Positions 43,109 to 51,240 of a DNA stretch of 64,000 nt are shown here, in pieces. The stretch spans positions 4,650,001-4,714,000 of the forward strand of contig NZ_CP171821.2 of assembly GCF_028401415.2 (NCBI RefSeq). The letters are read 5' to 3'. This stretch comes from Glaciecola sp028401415 (GTDB taxonomy: Bacteria > Pseudomonadota > Gammaproteobacteria > Enterobacterales > Alteromonadaceae). How positions within the stretch are numbered: position 1 is the stretch's first letter; every line of letters starts with the position of its first letter. The translations under genes were made by a program, and so were the position numbers. The notes below the pieces were generated by a model, which saw only the letters and a list, made by a program, of their open reading frames with translations, did not search any database and was not told where the DNA came from.

Positions 43109-44512
43109 TTAAAACGCGATACACTCGCCACGGGTGGCAATAATAGTACTTATCCCTTTTTCTTCCCATAATGCATGGGATAGTTTATCCAAGGCCTCAC
43201 CATCTCCATGAACTAAAACAAGCTTTGGTGAAGTCGAAAAGTGTGAGATCCATTCTACAAGCGCTTTTTGGTCGGCGTGCGCTGAAAAACCACCAAGTGT
43301 CTCTATATTGGCTTTGACCGCAATACTGTCATTAAAGATTTTGACCATTTTTTTGCCATCGACTAATAGCCTTCCTAGCGTTCCCATGGCTTGAAAGCCA
43401 CAAAAAATTACGGTGTTTCGACTATCCCAAAGGCGATTTTTTAAATGATGCTTTATTCTTCCTCCATTGCACATGCCGCTGCCCGCTATGATAAGCGCAC
43501 CGCTGGCAATCTTATTTATCGCCATTGAGTTTTCGGGTGTGACAGACAAAAATAAGCTGGGAATAAAGTCTTTTATAATGGAAAGTGCATTAGGGGTCGC
43601 TTGGTTTATATCTTTTTGATCCAAAGATGAAAACCAGCTGTCATAAATTTTTGTGACTTCTATTGCCATAGGACTATCTAATATTACTTGCCAGTTTTGT
43701 AGTATACCCTCGCGATGCAGTTGACCAAGATAGAACAATATTTCTTGCGTTCGACCAACAGCAAAGGCTGGGATCATGATGTTGCCTCGGCGCGTTTCAG
43801 CTTCTTTCAAAATCTCTCGTAGCTGTTGAACGGTATCTTCAATGGGTCGATGATTTCTATCGCCATATGTGCCCTCCATAAGCACAATGTCAGCTTGTTG
43901 CAGATAGCTTGGGTCTTTCATCAACACCGCGTTTTTATTACCCAAATCCCCTGAAAATACTAACGTTTTAGTACTTCCTTTCTCTGTTATCTGGATTTGC
44001 ACGATTGCAGAACCCAAAATGTGTCCGGCATCGAAAAATGTGCAACGAGCATGGTCGGATAGGTTGAAACTTTCTGAGTAGTCTTTAGTGACGCATAGCA
44101 ACAAGGTTTTATATACATCATCTTCAGAATATTCAGGCTCTAGGGGAGCATTACCTTTGCGCAGACGCTTTCGATTTTCTCGCTCTAAGTCGCCTAAATA
44201 GATATTGACTGAATCTAGCAACATGATTTTCAACAAGTCGGCTGTGGCATCCGCACAATAGATTGGGCCTTGAAAGCCTAGACTCACTAATTTAGGCAAT
44301 AAACCACTATGATCTAAATGAGCATGCGACAAGACAACCGCGTCTATATCATGAGGTTCGAATGCAAAATGCTCCTTTCCCAGTCGCTTAATAGAGTTCG
44401 CTCCTTGGTGCATGCCGCAATCAAGAAGTACTTTTCCTAAAACAGGTGATTCGACTAAATGACAGGAGCCAGTCACTTCTTGTGCAGCGCCCAGTATTTT
44501 AACGGTAGCCAT
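43109..44512 (-). CDS. Beta-CASP metallo-beta-lactamase ribonuclease-type protein
   Basis: A 467-residue MBL-fold protein with a beta-CASP insert and the RNA-specificity (RMMBL) C-terminal segment. The zinc site is H63-A-H65-L-D67-H68, followed by DAGHILGSA, FSGDLGN, and in the beta-CASP part GSGMCNGGRIKHHL. The C-terminal motif GGFSAHADQ and LVHGD are typical of RNase-J/CPSF-like nucleases. It is expected to cut RNA in the cytoplasm. It is convergent with clsC and part of the stress island. Confidence 0.92.
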   Translation of the reverse strand: MATVKILGAAQEVTGSCHLVESPVLGKVLLDCGMHQGANSIKRLGKEHFAFEPHDIDAVVLSHAHLDHSGLLPKLVSLGFQGPIYCADATADLLKIMLLDSVNIYLGDLERENRKRLRKGNAPLEPEYSEDDVYKTLLLCVTKDYSESFNLSDHARCTFFDAGHILGSAIVQIQITEKGSTKTLVFSGDLGNKNAVLMKDPSYLQQADIVLMEGTYGDRNHRPIEDTVQQLREILKEAETRRGNIMIPAFAVGRTQEILFYLGQLHREGILQNWQVILDSPMAIEVTKIYDSWFSSLDQKDINQATPNALSIIKDFIPSLFLSVTPENSMAINKIASGALIIAGSGMCNGGRIKHHLKNRLWDSRNTVIFCGFQAMGTLGRLLVDGKKMVKIFNDSIAVKANIETLGGFSAHADQKALVEWISHFSTSPKLVLVHGDGEALDKLSHALWEEKGISTIIATRGECIAF

Positions 44513-44774
44513 TTTTACTATTCCTATTTTGTGGAATTATCAATTGCCACTTCCATTGTCGTTCTGCCAACTGCTATTTGAACGAGATACCTTGCTCACG
44601 ACACCAGGCAATAGGATTCTGCTTAACTGAAGATAGCCGCTGATGATCGCGGATACAAGTTTATCGCGAGAAGTCCTTGCACTATTGCGTATAGCACAAG
44701 CATGGATGGGGACCTACACTGGATTGCTTCAAGTATCATTTTTAACGCACAGCATTGTAAAAGGGCGATTAGTT

Positions 44775-45074
44775 ATGACATCAAAAAAAACCGAAAAGCA
44801 GCTTAAATCAACTTATCAAGCCATGCTCGATGCGCTTGAGGAATTTGTAGAGAAGGAAGGAAAAACCTTAAAAGATGCTTTCCACGGGGCAGAGAAAAAG
44901 CTTGAAGAAGCGGCTGAGCACAGCAAAGAAAGCATTCAACACGCCAGCGATAGTTTAAAAGCGCATTCTGATGCCGAACATGAACACGAAAAGACCATGC
45001 GCAAGGCTTACGCAGTTGTTTTATACTTTAGTGGAACGAACGCGAAATGGGTTTGGCACCTTAGCGATGTTTAG
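44775..45074 (+). CDS. Small helical protein resembling DUF1451 without its zinc ribbon
   Basis: A 99-residue protein starting at ATG 44775 with AAGGG nine bases upstream; an upstream ATG at 44643 adds 44 residues of unlikely sequence. The pattern YQAMLDALEEFVEKEGKTLKDAFHGAEKKLEEAAEHSKESIQHASDSLK resembles the N-terminal helices of DUF1451 zinc-ribbon proteins. The CxxC ribbon that normally follows is missing; instead it ends NAKWVWHLSDV. It is highly charged and soluble. It overlaps the convergent M35-like gene by 14 bases. Confidence 0.55.
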   Translation: MTSKKTEKQLKSTYQAMLDALEEFVEKEGKTLKDAFHGAEKKLEEAAEHSKESIQHASDSLKAHSDAEHEHEKTMRKAYAVVLYFSGTNAKWVWHLSDV

Positions 45075-46146
45075 GCACTAAATAACGCGCCCTTTGGGTG
45101 TCAGTTAAATTGAAGGAAATATCAGTCACAAAGTAGGCCCATGTGTCTGCGTTGTCGATGGCCTGTTTTGCACTTATCCCCGTGTTTGATGGCTTTAAGC
45201 CTTGCCATCCATAGCTGTGGTCTTTTGTTTTGAGCACACGATGCGAAACCTCATGTATAATCGTTTTTGCACAGTGCCATTCAGCGGGTTTTCCGTCGTG
45301 TGCTTCAAAATCATTTTTAATGTATAAAACATCCATTTTTTCATAAGGGTATACGAAGCCAGCTACGCCAGCTGGCAAAGCAGTAGTGTTACCGAACTTT
45401 GGATGATAGGAAAATATTAAGGTATTGCTGTTGAGTAAATTGATCATCTTCTGCAGACCAATGTTTACCTTCTGCATTATGTTTCGTTTAGCGGCTTTCT
45501 TGACTCTTTGATCGTTTCCTAAAAACCAATTAGCCACTGTAACGTCTTTATATATGCCACCGGTAGCCAGCGCATTGTTGCACCACTGCATTGCTAACTC
45601 GGATGCGCTGCCAATAATATCTCGTTGCTCCAAAGTGAAATACTCATCACGTTGATTAAGCTTATCAATCATTCTTGTGGGGTCACTTTTGAGTGCAGCA
45701 TATACCCAACTTTGATTAGACACAGGCGGTGAATACACCCACACGCCTTGAGCTCCTCTTTTGCGAACAAAATAGAGGTGATAGAGCATTTTCAATGCGC
45801 CTGCCCGACTTAAATTAAATGCGTATGGTGAAGGCATGCGTTGCCGTGCTTTTGCTGCATCATTTACCGACGCGATTAGCGCACCTAGATTAATTCGCGA
45901 GAAGATAACTTCGTCGTTTAGCTTATTGCGAAGTTTTGCGAGCGCTTGCTCATGAGCATGATCAAGTTTTTTTGCTGAAAGTAAGAGTTGCATGGTGCAA
46001 TCGGTTTTCAGCACATGTTGCCAATTTATCTCTCTTCCGTTCGCTTGCGTTTTATGCCAGCGTTTTTTTGATATTGTTTTTCGTGTTTTTTCATAAACCT
46101 CTGAAAAGTGTAACATCGGTTGCATAAGTGACCCTGCGCATAGCAC
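45061..46146 (-). CDS. M35-like (aspzincin) metallopeptidase
   Basis: A 361-residue protein whose C-terminal third has the aspzincin zinc site: HEVSH (HExxH) followed by KTKDHSYGW, matching the family GTxDxxYG in which the Asp is the third ligand. NADTWAYFV after it is also characteristic of the Lys-specific M35 domain. The N-terminal 200 residues are charged and helical and match no family I recognise. There is no signal peptide, so secretion by a contact-dependent route or cytoplasmic action are both possible. Several in-frame ATGs exist near the start. Confidence 0.75.
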   Translation of the reverse strand: MLCAGSLMQPMLHFSEVYEKTRKTISKKRWHKTQANGREINWQHVLKTDCTMQLLLSAKKLDHAHEQALAKLRNKLNDEVIFSRINLGALIASVNDAAKARQRMPSPYAFNLSRAGALKMLYHLYFVRKRGAQGVWVYSPPVSNQSWVYAALKSDPTRMIDKLNQRDEYFTLEQRDIIGSASELAMQWCNNALATGGIYKDVTVANWFLGNDQRVKKAAKRNIMQKVNIGLQKMINLLNSNTLIFSYHPKFGNTTALPAGVAGFVYPYEKMDVLYIKNDFEAHDGKPAEWHCAKTIIHEVSHRVLKTKDHSYGWQGLKPSNTGISAKQAIDNADTWAYFVTDISFNLTDTQRARYLVPKHR

Positions 46147-46401
46147 GCAATAAAAAGTTGACTATATAAATCGATGTACGACGCGATGCGGGCTTGTGGG
46201 TGCATAAAAGACGGTTAAAAAGATAAAAGCTCTACTAGCATCGATGCTATGCACGGTGATGATATCGGAATTAAGATTGGGATTTATAGGACCCTCGGCA
46301 ACGCGCCGCCCAAAAGTTTCTGAATGCCGCTTAAAGAAGTTCTGTGAATTTCTGCTTTTCAAAATTGGAGGATTAGAAAAACAAACAGTGTCTTTATCGA
46401 A

Positions 46402-46800
46402 TCAATTGTCTTTTGTCTGAGACGACAAGCCAAAGACACGATAAAAATATTGATGTATCAGATAGCTTAGTGACATGAACATCGGCGCAGCGATGATGTA
46501 ACCAGCAACTATAATAGGAGAAATATAACCTTCCAACGTTGCAAGCTCCCATTTGTATAGGCAATACATAGCCAGATATGGGTGGCTTAGAATAACTACA
46601 AGCACCAACATCGAGTTTCGCTTCCGGAATAGCCAAGACACCAATAGCGAAACAATCAACATAATAATTATCGAAAACATTGTACTAAACTTCCTCCAGT
46701 CAGCGGTTTTCCAAAACTGTTTGTAACCCACCGGATGCTTCGTTTGCATAAATTCTGAGATGATGACGTCAAAGACGATGTTGTAAGGTGACCCTCCCAT
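46402..46800 (-). CDS. Small membrane protein of unknown function
   Basis: 132 residues. Hydrophobic segments at about 40-58, 63-82 and 92-115 make this a probable three-helix inner-membrane protein; the C-terminus is hydrophilic. No family is recognised. It lies upstream of the M35-like gene on the same strand, with a 255-base gap in which I see nothing else. The codon use and base composition are AT-rich, like other genes of this accessory stretch. Confidence 0.55.
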   Translation of the reverse strand: MGGSPYNIVFDVIISEFMQTKHPVGYKQFWKTADWRKFSTMFSIIIMLIVSLLVSWLFRKRNSMLVLVVILSHPYLAMYCLYKWELATLEGYISPIIVAGYIIAAPMFMSLSYLIHQYFYRVFGLSSQTKDN

Positions 46801-46967
46801 TTAAAGCTACTAAAAATGAGTGGGTTACAGAAATAGTTCATCGATAGATGCTTGTCTTGCTTTGTTCCCTGCTTTTTTTCTATATTTACGTTGGTTAGAT
46901 GCCTACCTTTTTACGTTTCCGGCGTTTTGTTCTGAATTCGCTAGCGTCATTAATTAAAAAAGGATGA

Positions 46968-47093
46968 ATGTCAATGAACAGAGCAACGGTAACTGCAATA
47001 TGCTCAACGGTCGTTTCTTCTATCTTAATTATCGGCACTTTATTTTCTTTCCACAAGGGATATATTTGCAGTGCTGAGTTAGAACCTAAATAA
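46968..47093 (+). CDS. 41-residue single-helix membrane peptide
   Basis: ATG at 46968 (or 46974) with AAAAAGGA just upstream. Translation MSMNRATVTAICSTVVSS continues with ILIIGTLFSFHKGYIC and a charged tail ending LEPK. One hydrophobic segment of about 17 residues gives either a signal anchor or a small membrane peptide. It is too short to assign. The gene for the secreted protein with the amber codon starts 25 bases after its stop. Confidence 0.4.
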   Translation: MSMNRATVTAICSTVVSSILIIGTLFSFHKGYICSAELEPK

Positions 47094-47118
47094 GGTAAAG
47101 CGACCTTAGGAGCCTGTG

Positions 47119-47493
47119 ATGTCGATATCTAATACTTATATATAGTTGTTTTTTGCTGGTTTATTGATCACTCAGTCTATAAATGGTTCTTATGCCAATG
47201 TCGGTGCAGAATACTCGACATTGGAAGGCGAGGTCTACTCGTTTGAAGACAATGCCACTACAATACGAATGAATACTTCGTATGTAAAAGTTTTACGATG
47301 TGATTTCGGTCAGTTCTGCATTGAATTTGACGACACTAGGATTAGTATCCCAAGAAACAAAGTTTTAGACAGTGTTGAAACGAACTCCTTATTTAAGCAT
47401 CATGCATTTTCAGACAAGCGTTACGTTCAGGTCTTAGAATTGAAGGAGATGAGGTTTTTCAACCAAGAATTCAAAGGATACCTTATAAAGTAA
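47119..47493 (+). pseudogene. Exported small protein with an amber codon in its signal peptide
   Basis: AGGAG stands 6 bases before an ATG at 47119, but this frame meets TAG after eight codons (MSISNTYI-stop). It then continues without interruption as LFFAGLLITQSINGSYA, the core and cleavage site of a signal peptide, and a 95-residue mature part. The reading is a nonsense mutation, or the protein restarts at the TTG at 47146 with no ribosome site. The mature part is beta-rich (VKVLRCDFGQFCIEFDDTRISIPR), with two cysteines and no family match. Confidence 0.55.
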
Positions 47494-47494
47494 C

Positions 47495-47607
47495 CGATCA
47501 TTTTAGACCGTTCTTTACAACCGTTTGATTTAGGCATAGTCAGGCATATTAGCGCTGCACCACTAGACCTAAATCAAACGGTTGTAAAGAACGGTCTAAA
47601 ATGATCG
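47495..47607. repeat. Perfect 40-bp inverted repeat with a 33-base spacer
   Basis: Arms 47495-47534 and 47568-47607 are exact reverse complements over 40 bases (starting CGATCATTTTAGACCGTTC). The spacer is 33 bases. The right arm contains the last three codons and stop of the minus-strand serine-hydrolase fragment; the left arm begins just after the stop of the plus-strand gene. Such a long perfect repeat is far beyond an ordinary terminator and looks recent. Confidence 0.97.
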
Positions 47608-48031
47608 CTTACCCTTTGAAAACGCACGCTGTGTCACCTTTGGCAGTTTAAATGCACTATTTGGCATCTCGTCCTTCAAATGAATTTCAAAAAGTGACTG
47701 AAGCGACATATCTGTCTTAAGCTCTATAAATTTTTGCAATAGCAAGTATGCTTCGCCAGAGTATGAATGAAAGCTTCCAGGGGTGTGAATGAATTCAATA
47801 TTGTCAGTTCGGTCATGGTCTCTGGGGTCGCCAGCCCAGTTGGGTAATCCACTTCGATGCATCAAAATAAGTTTAGGTGTTAGCTTTTCAAAATAGCTGG
47901 CATTTGAAATTCTAGCGTATTTAAAACCAGCCTCATGTAAGCTTTTATCTATATCAATTACTCCTTTTTCGGTAAGCGCAAAAACAATCCATGCAAAGAC
48001 AGGTTTTGATAAAGAAGCAGCACACCAAACA
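47596..48031 (-). pseudogene. Truncated serine hydrolase (beta-lactamase family) fragment
   Basis: The frame carries AASLSK (the Ser-x-x-Lys active site), LMHRSGLPNW and YSGEAYLLLQ (the second motif), typical of class C beta-lactamase/PBP-type serine hydrolases, but the N-terminus ahead of SLSK is missing and the C-terminal half stops inside the inverted repeat (KGKRSF). Recognisable homology begins directly after the stop codon of the upstream oxygenase gene, whose 3' end is read in another frame. About 140 residues remain of an expected 350 or more, so this is a decayed or deletion-fused remnant. Confidence 0.7.
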
Positions 48032-48832
48032 CTACAGCATTTCTCTAAACCATTTCGTGATAATGAATTTTTCGCCGCTAATAACGGGCGTGCCCGCGTG
48101 AAGTGTTCGTTTATTTGGCGTGCCAAGCGCGTCAAGATTGTTCCACACTACGGCCGTTCCCCGCTTTGGCGCTACGCTCAATTTAAGTTGAGGAAAGTAT
48201 GTTTCCCCACCTGATTCAACATTACTTAAATATACCATAAACGTCCATGAGCGTTGCCCTCCATTTTTTGCATTTAAAGCAAAGCCATCGGTGCCGGGCA
48301 TGAAAAAATCATAATGCGCTTTGTACTGTTGATTGGCTTGATAGCGTTGAATCTGAATGGATTCTGATCTGACTTGTTTTGCTAAACCTAAGGTTTTTAT
48401 AATTTTGTGGTCAATGCCCGATATTACATCGCTACTGCCAGGCTCAAAATGGCAAGTCGAAGAGGTTCTAAAGCCACTGCCTGCTTCAGGATTAAGTGTA
48501 ACAGACGGTTCAAGCCTACCTTTGCCGGCATTAATAATTACTTCACATTCGTCTTGCGACAAAAAATTGTCTAGTTGTAAAACCGTGGCCCTCTTGCCTT
48601 CGAGTATTTGCACTTCTTCATTACCCATGATTTTAGGCTTCGCTAGGCTGTTGTAATATGCTCGATCGCGCTCTGGTTTAAAGTCGCGAATATGCTTCTT
48701 GTTGAAGAGTGTTGCACTTACCTCAAACGGCCATCCAGATTCAATTAAATGTGCCATTAGCGCGTTAGGATTATCGCCTCTTTTAAGGCCAGTTTTGATT
48801 GTATGTTTTATTTGAGCAGGTATCGCAGCCAT
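48032..48832 (-). CDS. Prolyl-4-hydroxylase-like 2-oxoglutarate/Fe(II) oxygenase
   Basis: A 266-residue oxygenase. Iron ligands are H173-Y-D175 and H245, and Lys255 (KFIITKW) would bind 2-oxoglutarate; FRTSSTCHFEPG and GGETYFPQL are typical P4H segments. The N-terminal 60 residues (KTGLKRGDNPNALMAHLIESGWP) form a separate helical domain. It is cytoplasmic by composition. GGGGAA precedes the ATG by 8 bases. Bacterial members hydroxylate proline in peptides or proteins such as EF-Tu; the target here is unknown. Confidence 0.9.
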   Translation of the reverse strand: MAAIPAQIKHTIKTGLKRGDNPNALMAHLIESGWPFEVSATLFNKKHIRDFKPERDRAYYNSLAKPKIMGNEEVQILEGKRATVLQLDNFLSQDECEVIINAGKGRLEPSVTLNPEAGSGFRTSSTCHFEPGSSDVISGIDHKIIKTLGLAKQVRSESIQIQRYQANQQYKAHYDFFMPGTDGFALNAKNGGQRSWTFMVYLSNVESGGETYFPQLKLSVAPKRGTAVVWNNLDALGTPNKRTLHAGTPVISGEKFIITKWFREML

Positions 48833-48940
48833 TGATTAAGTTCCCCATTTTAAAGTCAGGTAATAATCTCAATATCAGCAGGATCTGTGCCAGAAGTTAT
48901 ATTAGAAGTCCATGCCCTATTTAACCTGATGTAGAACTTA

Positions 48941-49252
48941 CTACGCAGCGCAGGCCTTGCACTGAGCAGCAAACGGCACAGCATCAAGGCGTTCGGGGCT
49001 GATGTCATTGTGGCATTTCTCGCAAATACCATATAAGTCTCGTGACATCTTAACTAAGGCCCGGTCAATTTGTTCCAGTTCATACAAGGCTTCATTTTTC
49101 AGATTTAACAGAACGTCGTCGTTTTGCCCATCAACCACTTGCTCAGAAAACTTTGTGCTACTGGTTCTGCTGTGCAAGTCTTTGTCAATTTTTGAAATTC
49201 TTTCGCTCAGCTCTTTCTTAAGGGCTAGCATACGCTCTTTTCTATCTGTCAT
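48941..49252 (-). CDS. TraR/DksA-family zinc-finger protein
   Basis: A 103-residue protein: an N-terminal helical hairpin (about 5-70) and a C4 zinc finger C77-EK-C80 ... C98-KA-C101. It lacks the Asp-x-x-Asp-Ala tip of DksA in clear form, and resembles the small DksA-like (YbiI/TraR) group that act on RNA polymerase without needing the full coiled coil. Whether it mimics DksA with ppGpp is not clear. It is monocistronic. Confidence 0.88.
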   Translation of the reverse strand: MTDRKERMLALKKELSERISKIDKDLHSRTSSTKFSEQVVDGQNDDVLLNLKNEALYELEQIDRALVKMSRDLYGICEKCHNDISPERLDAVPFAAQCKACAA

Positions 49253-49701
49253 ATGGACACTCCGTTAATCAAAATTATATAGATGCAGTGTAAACCAGAT
49301 GTAAATAAATGAATTGATTTGCGTCAAGCTATTGTTTAGCTTTTGTATATTTAAAGCATACTCGCCAAAGCATCACAGTCGGTTTGGCTATGGTAATACT
49401 GTTATAGCGTATTCGAGATGGCAACTTTGGGGTAGTTGAAAAACGAAGACCAAGGACGTTTCGACTTGTGTAAGTTATCGTACTTTTTGACAGGTGTTTA
49501 TTGCCAGATGTAAAAGATTCCAATTATAAATGTGGCGCTGGTTTTCTTAAGTCCATGAAAATTAGCTTGATTAAGCTTGGTTCAATGCAAGCATGCAGAC
49601 ACATTCCCTTACATCCTCACATGCAAAATAGATAACTTTTTTAGATTTGTTAGCGACTATAGATATGCGAACTGTCGCAAGACAAAAATCTGGAGAGTGT
49701 T
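49253..49701. other. Intergenic region without recognised features
   Basis: AT-rich DNA between the DksA-like gene and the DUF3718 gene. Only short chance frames are open and no repeat, RNA gene or operator is convincing. GGAGAG before the ATG at 49702 is the ribosome site of the next gene. Confidence 0.5.
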
Positions 49702-50070
49702 ATGAACATCATCAAAACCGCATTAGCTACCTCACTAATTACCTTAAGCGCTGCAAGTATTGCGCACTCACCTAAATACGAAGCCAGTGATAATTCCTAC
49801 GAGAGCCGTCTTTGTGTTGCTGTTACACAAGATAGTAAAGGGAAAATCCGAAATATGATTAAACAGGCACATCCTTCGAGATTTATGAGCGAAGATTATT
49901 CAACAGCGGTAAATGGCATCACCTGCAACGGCATCAATATCGCCGATTTTGCGCGCGAGGCAGGCAATGAGAAAGTTGCCAATCGTCTTGATAAGTATCG
50001 CGTACGTTATGGCAAAATCTACGACATTGCGCGCACGAAAAACGGAAAGATAATTCGCTCAGAGGGTTAG
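49702..50070 (+). CDS. DUF3718-type small exported protein
   Basis: A 122-residue protein with a signal peptide (residues 1-22, SIAHS). The mature part ESRLCVAVTQDSKGKIRNMIKQ...VNGITCNGINIADFAREAGNEKVANRL fits the DUF3718 family of small periplasmic proteins in Alteromonadales and Shewanella, with two cysteines that may pair. Function unknown. GGAGAG precedes the ATG by 8 bases, and a strong terminator follows. Confidence 0.75.
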   Translation: MNIIKTALATSLITLSAASIAHSPKYEASDNSYESRLCVAVTQDSKGKIRNMIKQAHPSRFMSEDYSTAVNGITCNGINIADFAREAGNEKVANRLDKYRVRYGKIYDIARTKNGKIIRSEG

Positions 50071-50110
50071 TGCAAGTCGTGCTTAGTGACAAATAACAAA
50101 TGCATCTAGA

Positions 50111-50147
50111 AAACAAAAGGCGCTCATTTTAAGAGCGTCTTTTGTTT
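50111..50147. terminator. Bidirectional terminator after the DUF3718 gene
   Basis: A long stem (AAACAAAAGgCGCTC / GAGCGtCTTTTGTTT) with one mismatch and a seven-base loop, and T-rich flank. It lies between two convergent genes and can serve both. Confidence 0.88.
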
Positions 50148-50166
50148 AATTTGAATGCTTAGTAGA

Positions 50167-51018
50167 TCAGTGCTGTTTCGGCAATCGAATTCTATCGAAG
50201 CCAAATGACGCTGCGAATGTATTGGTAAAAATTACTTCATTTCGCGTTGCATCAAGGGCAATACCATTAGGAAACTCGCCCTCTTTAACAATATCTCTTG
50301 CTCTCACGCGTCCATTGTTTCTGATGATGTAAATAAGCTGATCAATAAGGCCTGTCGCAAACAAACGATTATTGGCATAAACCAAGTGGCCGATGGCAAA
50401 ACCGTCCGGTGAGGGAAACTCGGCCATCAGGATTTGCTCACGTTGAGGCGTAATCTTAATGATCTTTCCATTGTTAAAGTTAGCCACATAAAGATTACCT
50501 AAATCATCCATTGTAATTCCGACAGATGTGTCCAATAGACCGCCTTGGGCATAAACTGATACTTCACCGTTTGGCGTAATTTGATAAACTGTATCACCGC
50601 CGCCTGCTAGAGAGCCGTACTGAGAGACGTATAAATTATCGTACTCGTCAATCGTGATGCCAGAAGGACCTAAATCGGTAACTGCGAATTCACTTGTTGT
50701 GCCGTCGGGCTCAATTTTTGTGATAACAGGCTTATTGAAGTTCGTTACAAATAAATTGCCTGCACTGTCGCTGGTAATATCAATAGGGCCGGCAAGTCCA
50801 GTCGCAAACACAGTAATAACGCCTTTATCGTCTACCTTGTAAACATTCGTGCCATCGGCACCATCTGCCGCGTAGCGCGTGCCGTCAGCCGCAACATGCA
50901 AACCGTCAAAGCTAAGAAAGGCAATAGGGAGTTTGTTTTTCGCTTGCGCGCCGAGGCATATCAATATAGCCAGTATAAACGTAAGCAATGTTTTTACGAT
51001 AAGTTGTATTCTGAGCAT
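50167..51018 (-). CDS. Exported NHL/SMP-30-like beta-propeller protein
   Basis: A 283-residue protein with a signal peptide (ILAILICLGAQA). It is built of repeats of the type GITIDEYDNLYVSQYG, GITMDDLGNLYVANFNNG and DITSDSAGNLFVTNF, about 40 residues each, giving a six-bladed propeller like NHL or SMP-30/gluconolactonase proteins. The catalytic metal ligands of gluconolactonases are not obvious. The start at 51018 has AAGGATG eight bases upstream; in-frame ATGs at 51027 and 51105 are less likely. Confidence 0.82.
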   Translation of the reverse strand: MLRIQLIVKTLLTFILAILICLGAQAKNKLPIAFLSFDGLHVAADGTRYAADGADGTNVYKVDDKGVITVFATGLAGPIDITSDSAGNLFVTNFNKPVITKIEPDGTTSEFAVTDLGPSGITIDEYDNLYVSQYGSLAGGGDTVYQITPNGEVSVYAQGGLLDTSVGITMDDLGNLYVANFNNGKIIKITPQREQILMAEFPSPDGFAIGHLVYANNRLFATGLIDQLIYIIRNNGRVRARDIVKEGEFPNGIALDATRNEVIFTNTFAASFGFDRIRLPKQH

Positions 51019-51240
51019 TGGAATCATCCTTTGAATGAGTTTTATGAAACATGGGTGACCTTTGATCACGACCTCACAGTGAATGACATCGCTCAAAGCG
51101 CGCAATAAGACAGGGACAAAATCAATAGCTTTGGTGACTAAACGCCCAATGATGTGGATGAAAGCTAACGCAGAGGAATAAGCGCGAAATTGTTAAGATA
51201 AACCCTTGTATTCAAAGGCTTACTTTTTCATACTGAGGGC

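Noticed and set aside
46162..46362. 66-residue minus-strand frame between the M35-like gene and the membrane protein
   Set aside because: No ribosome site and no protein-like pattern; probably chance.
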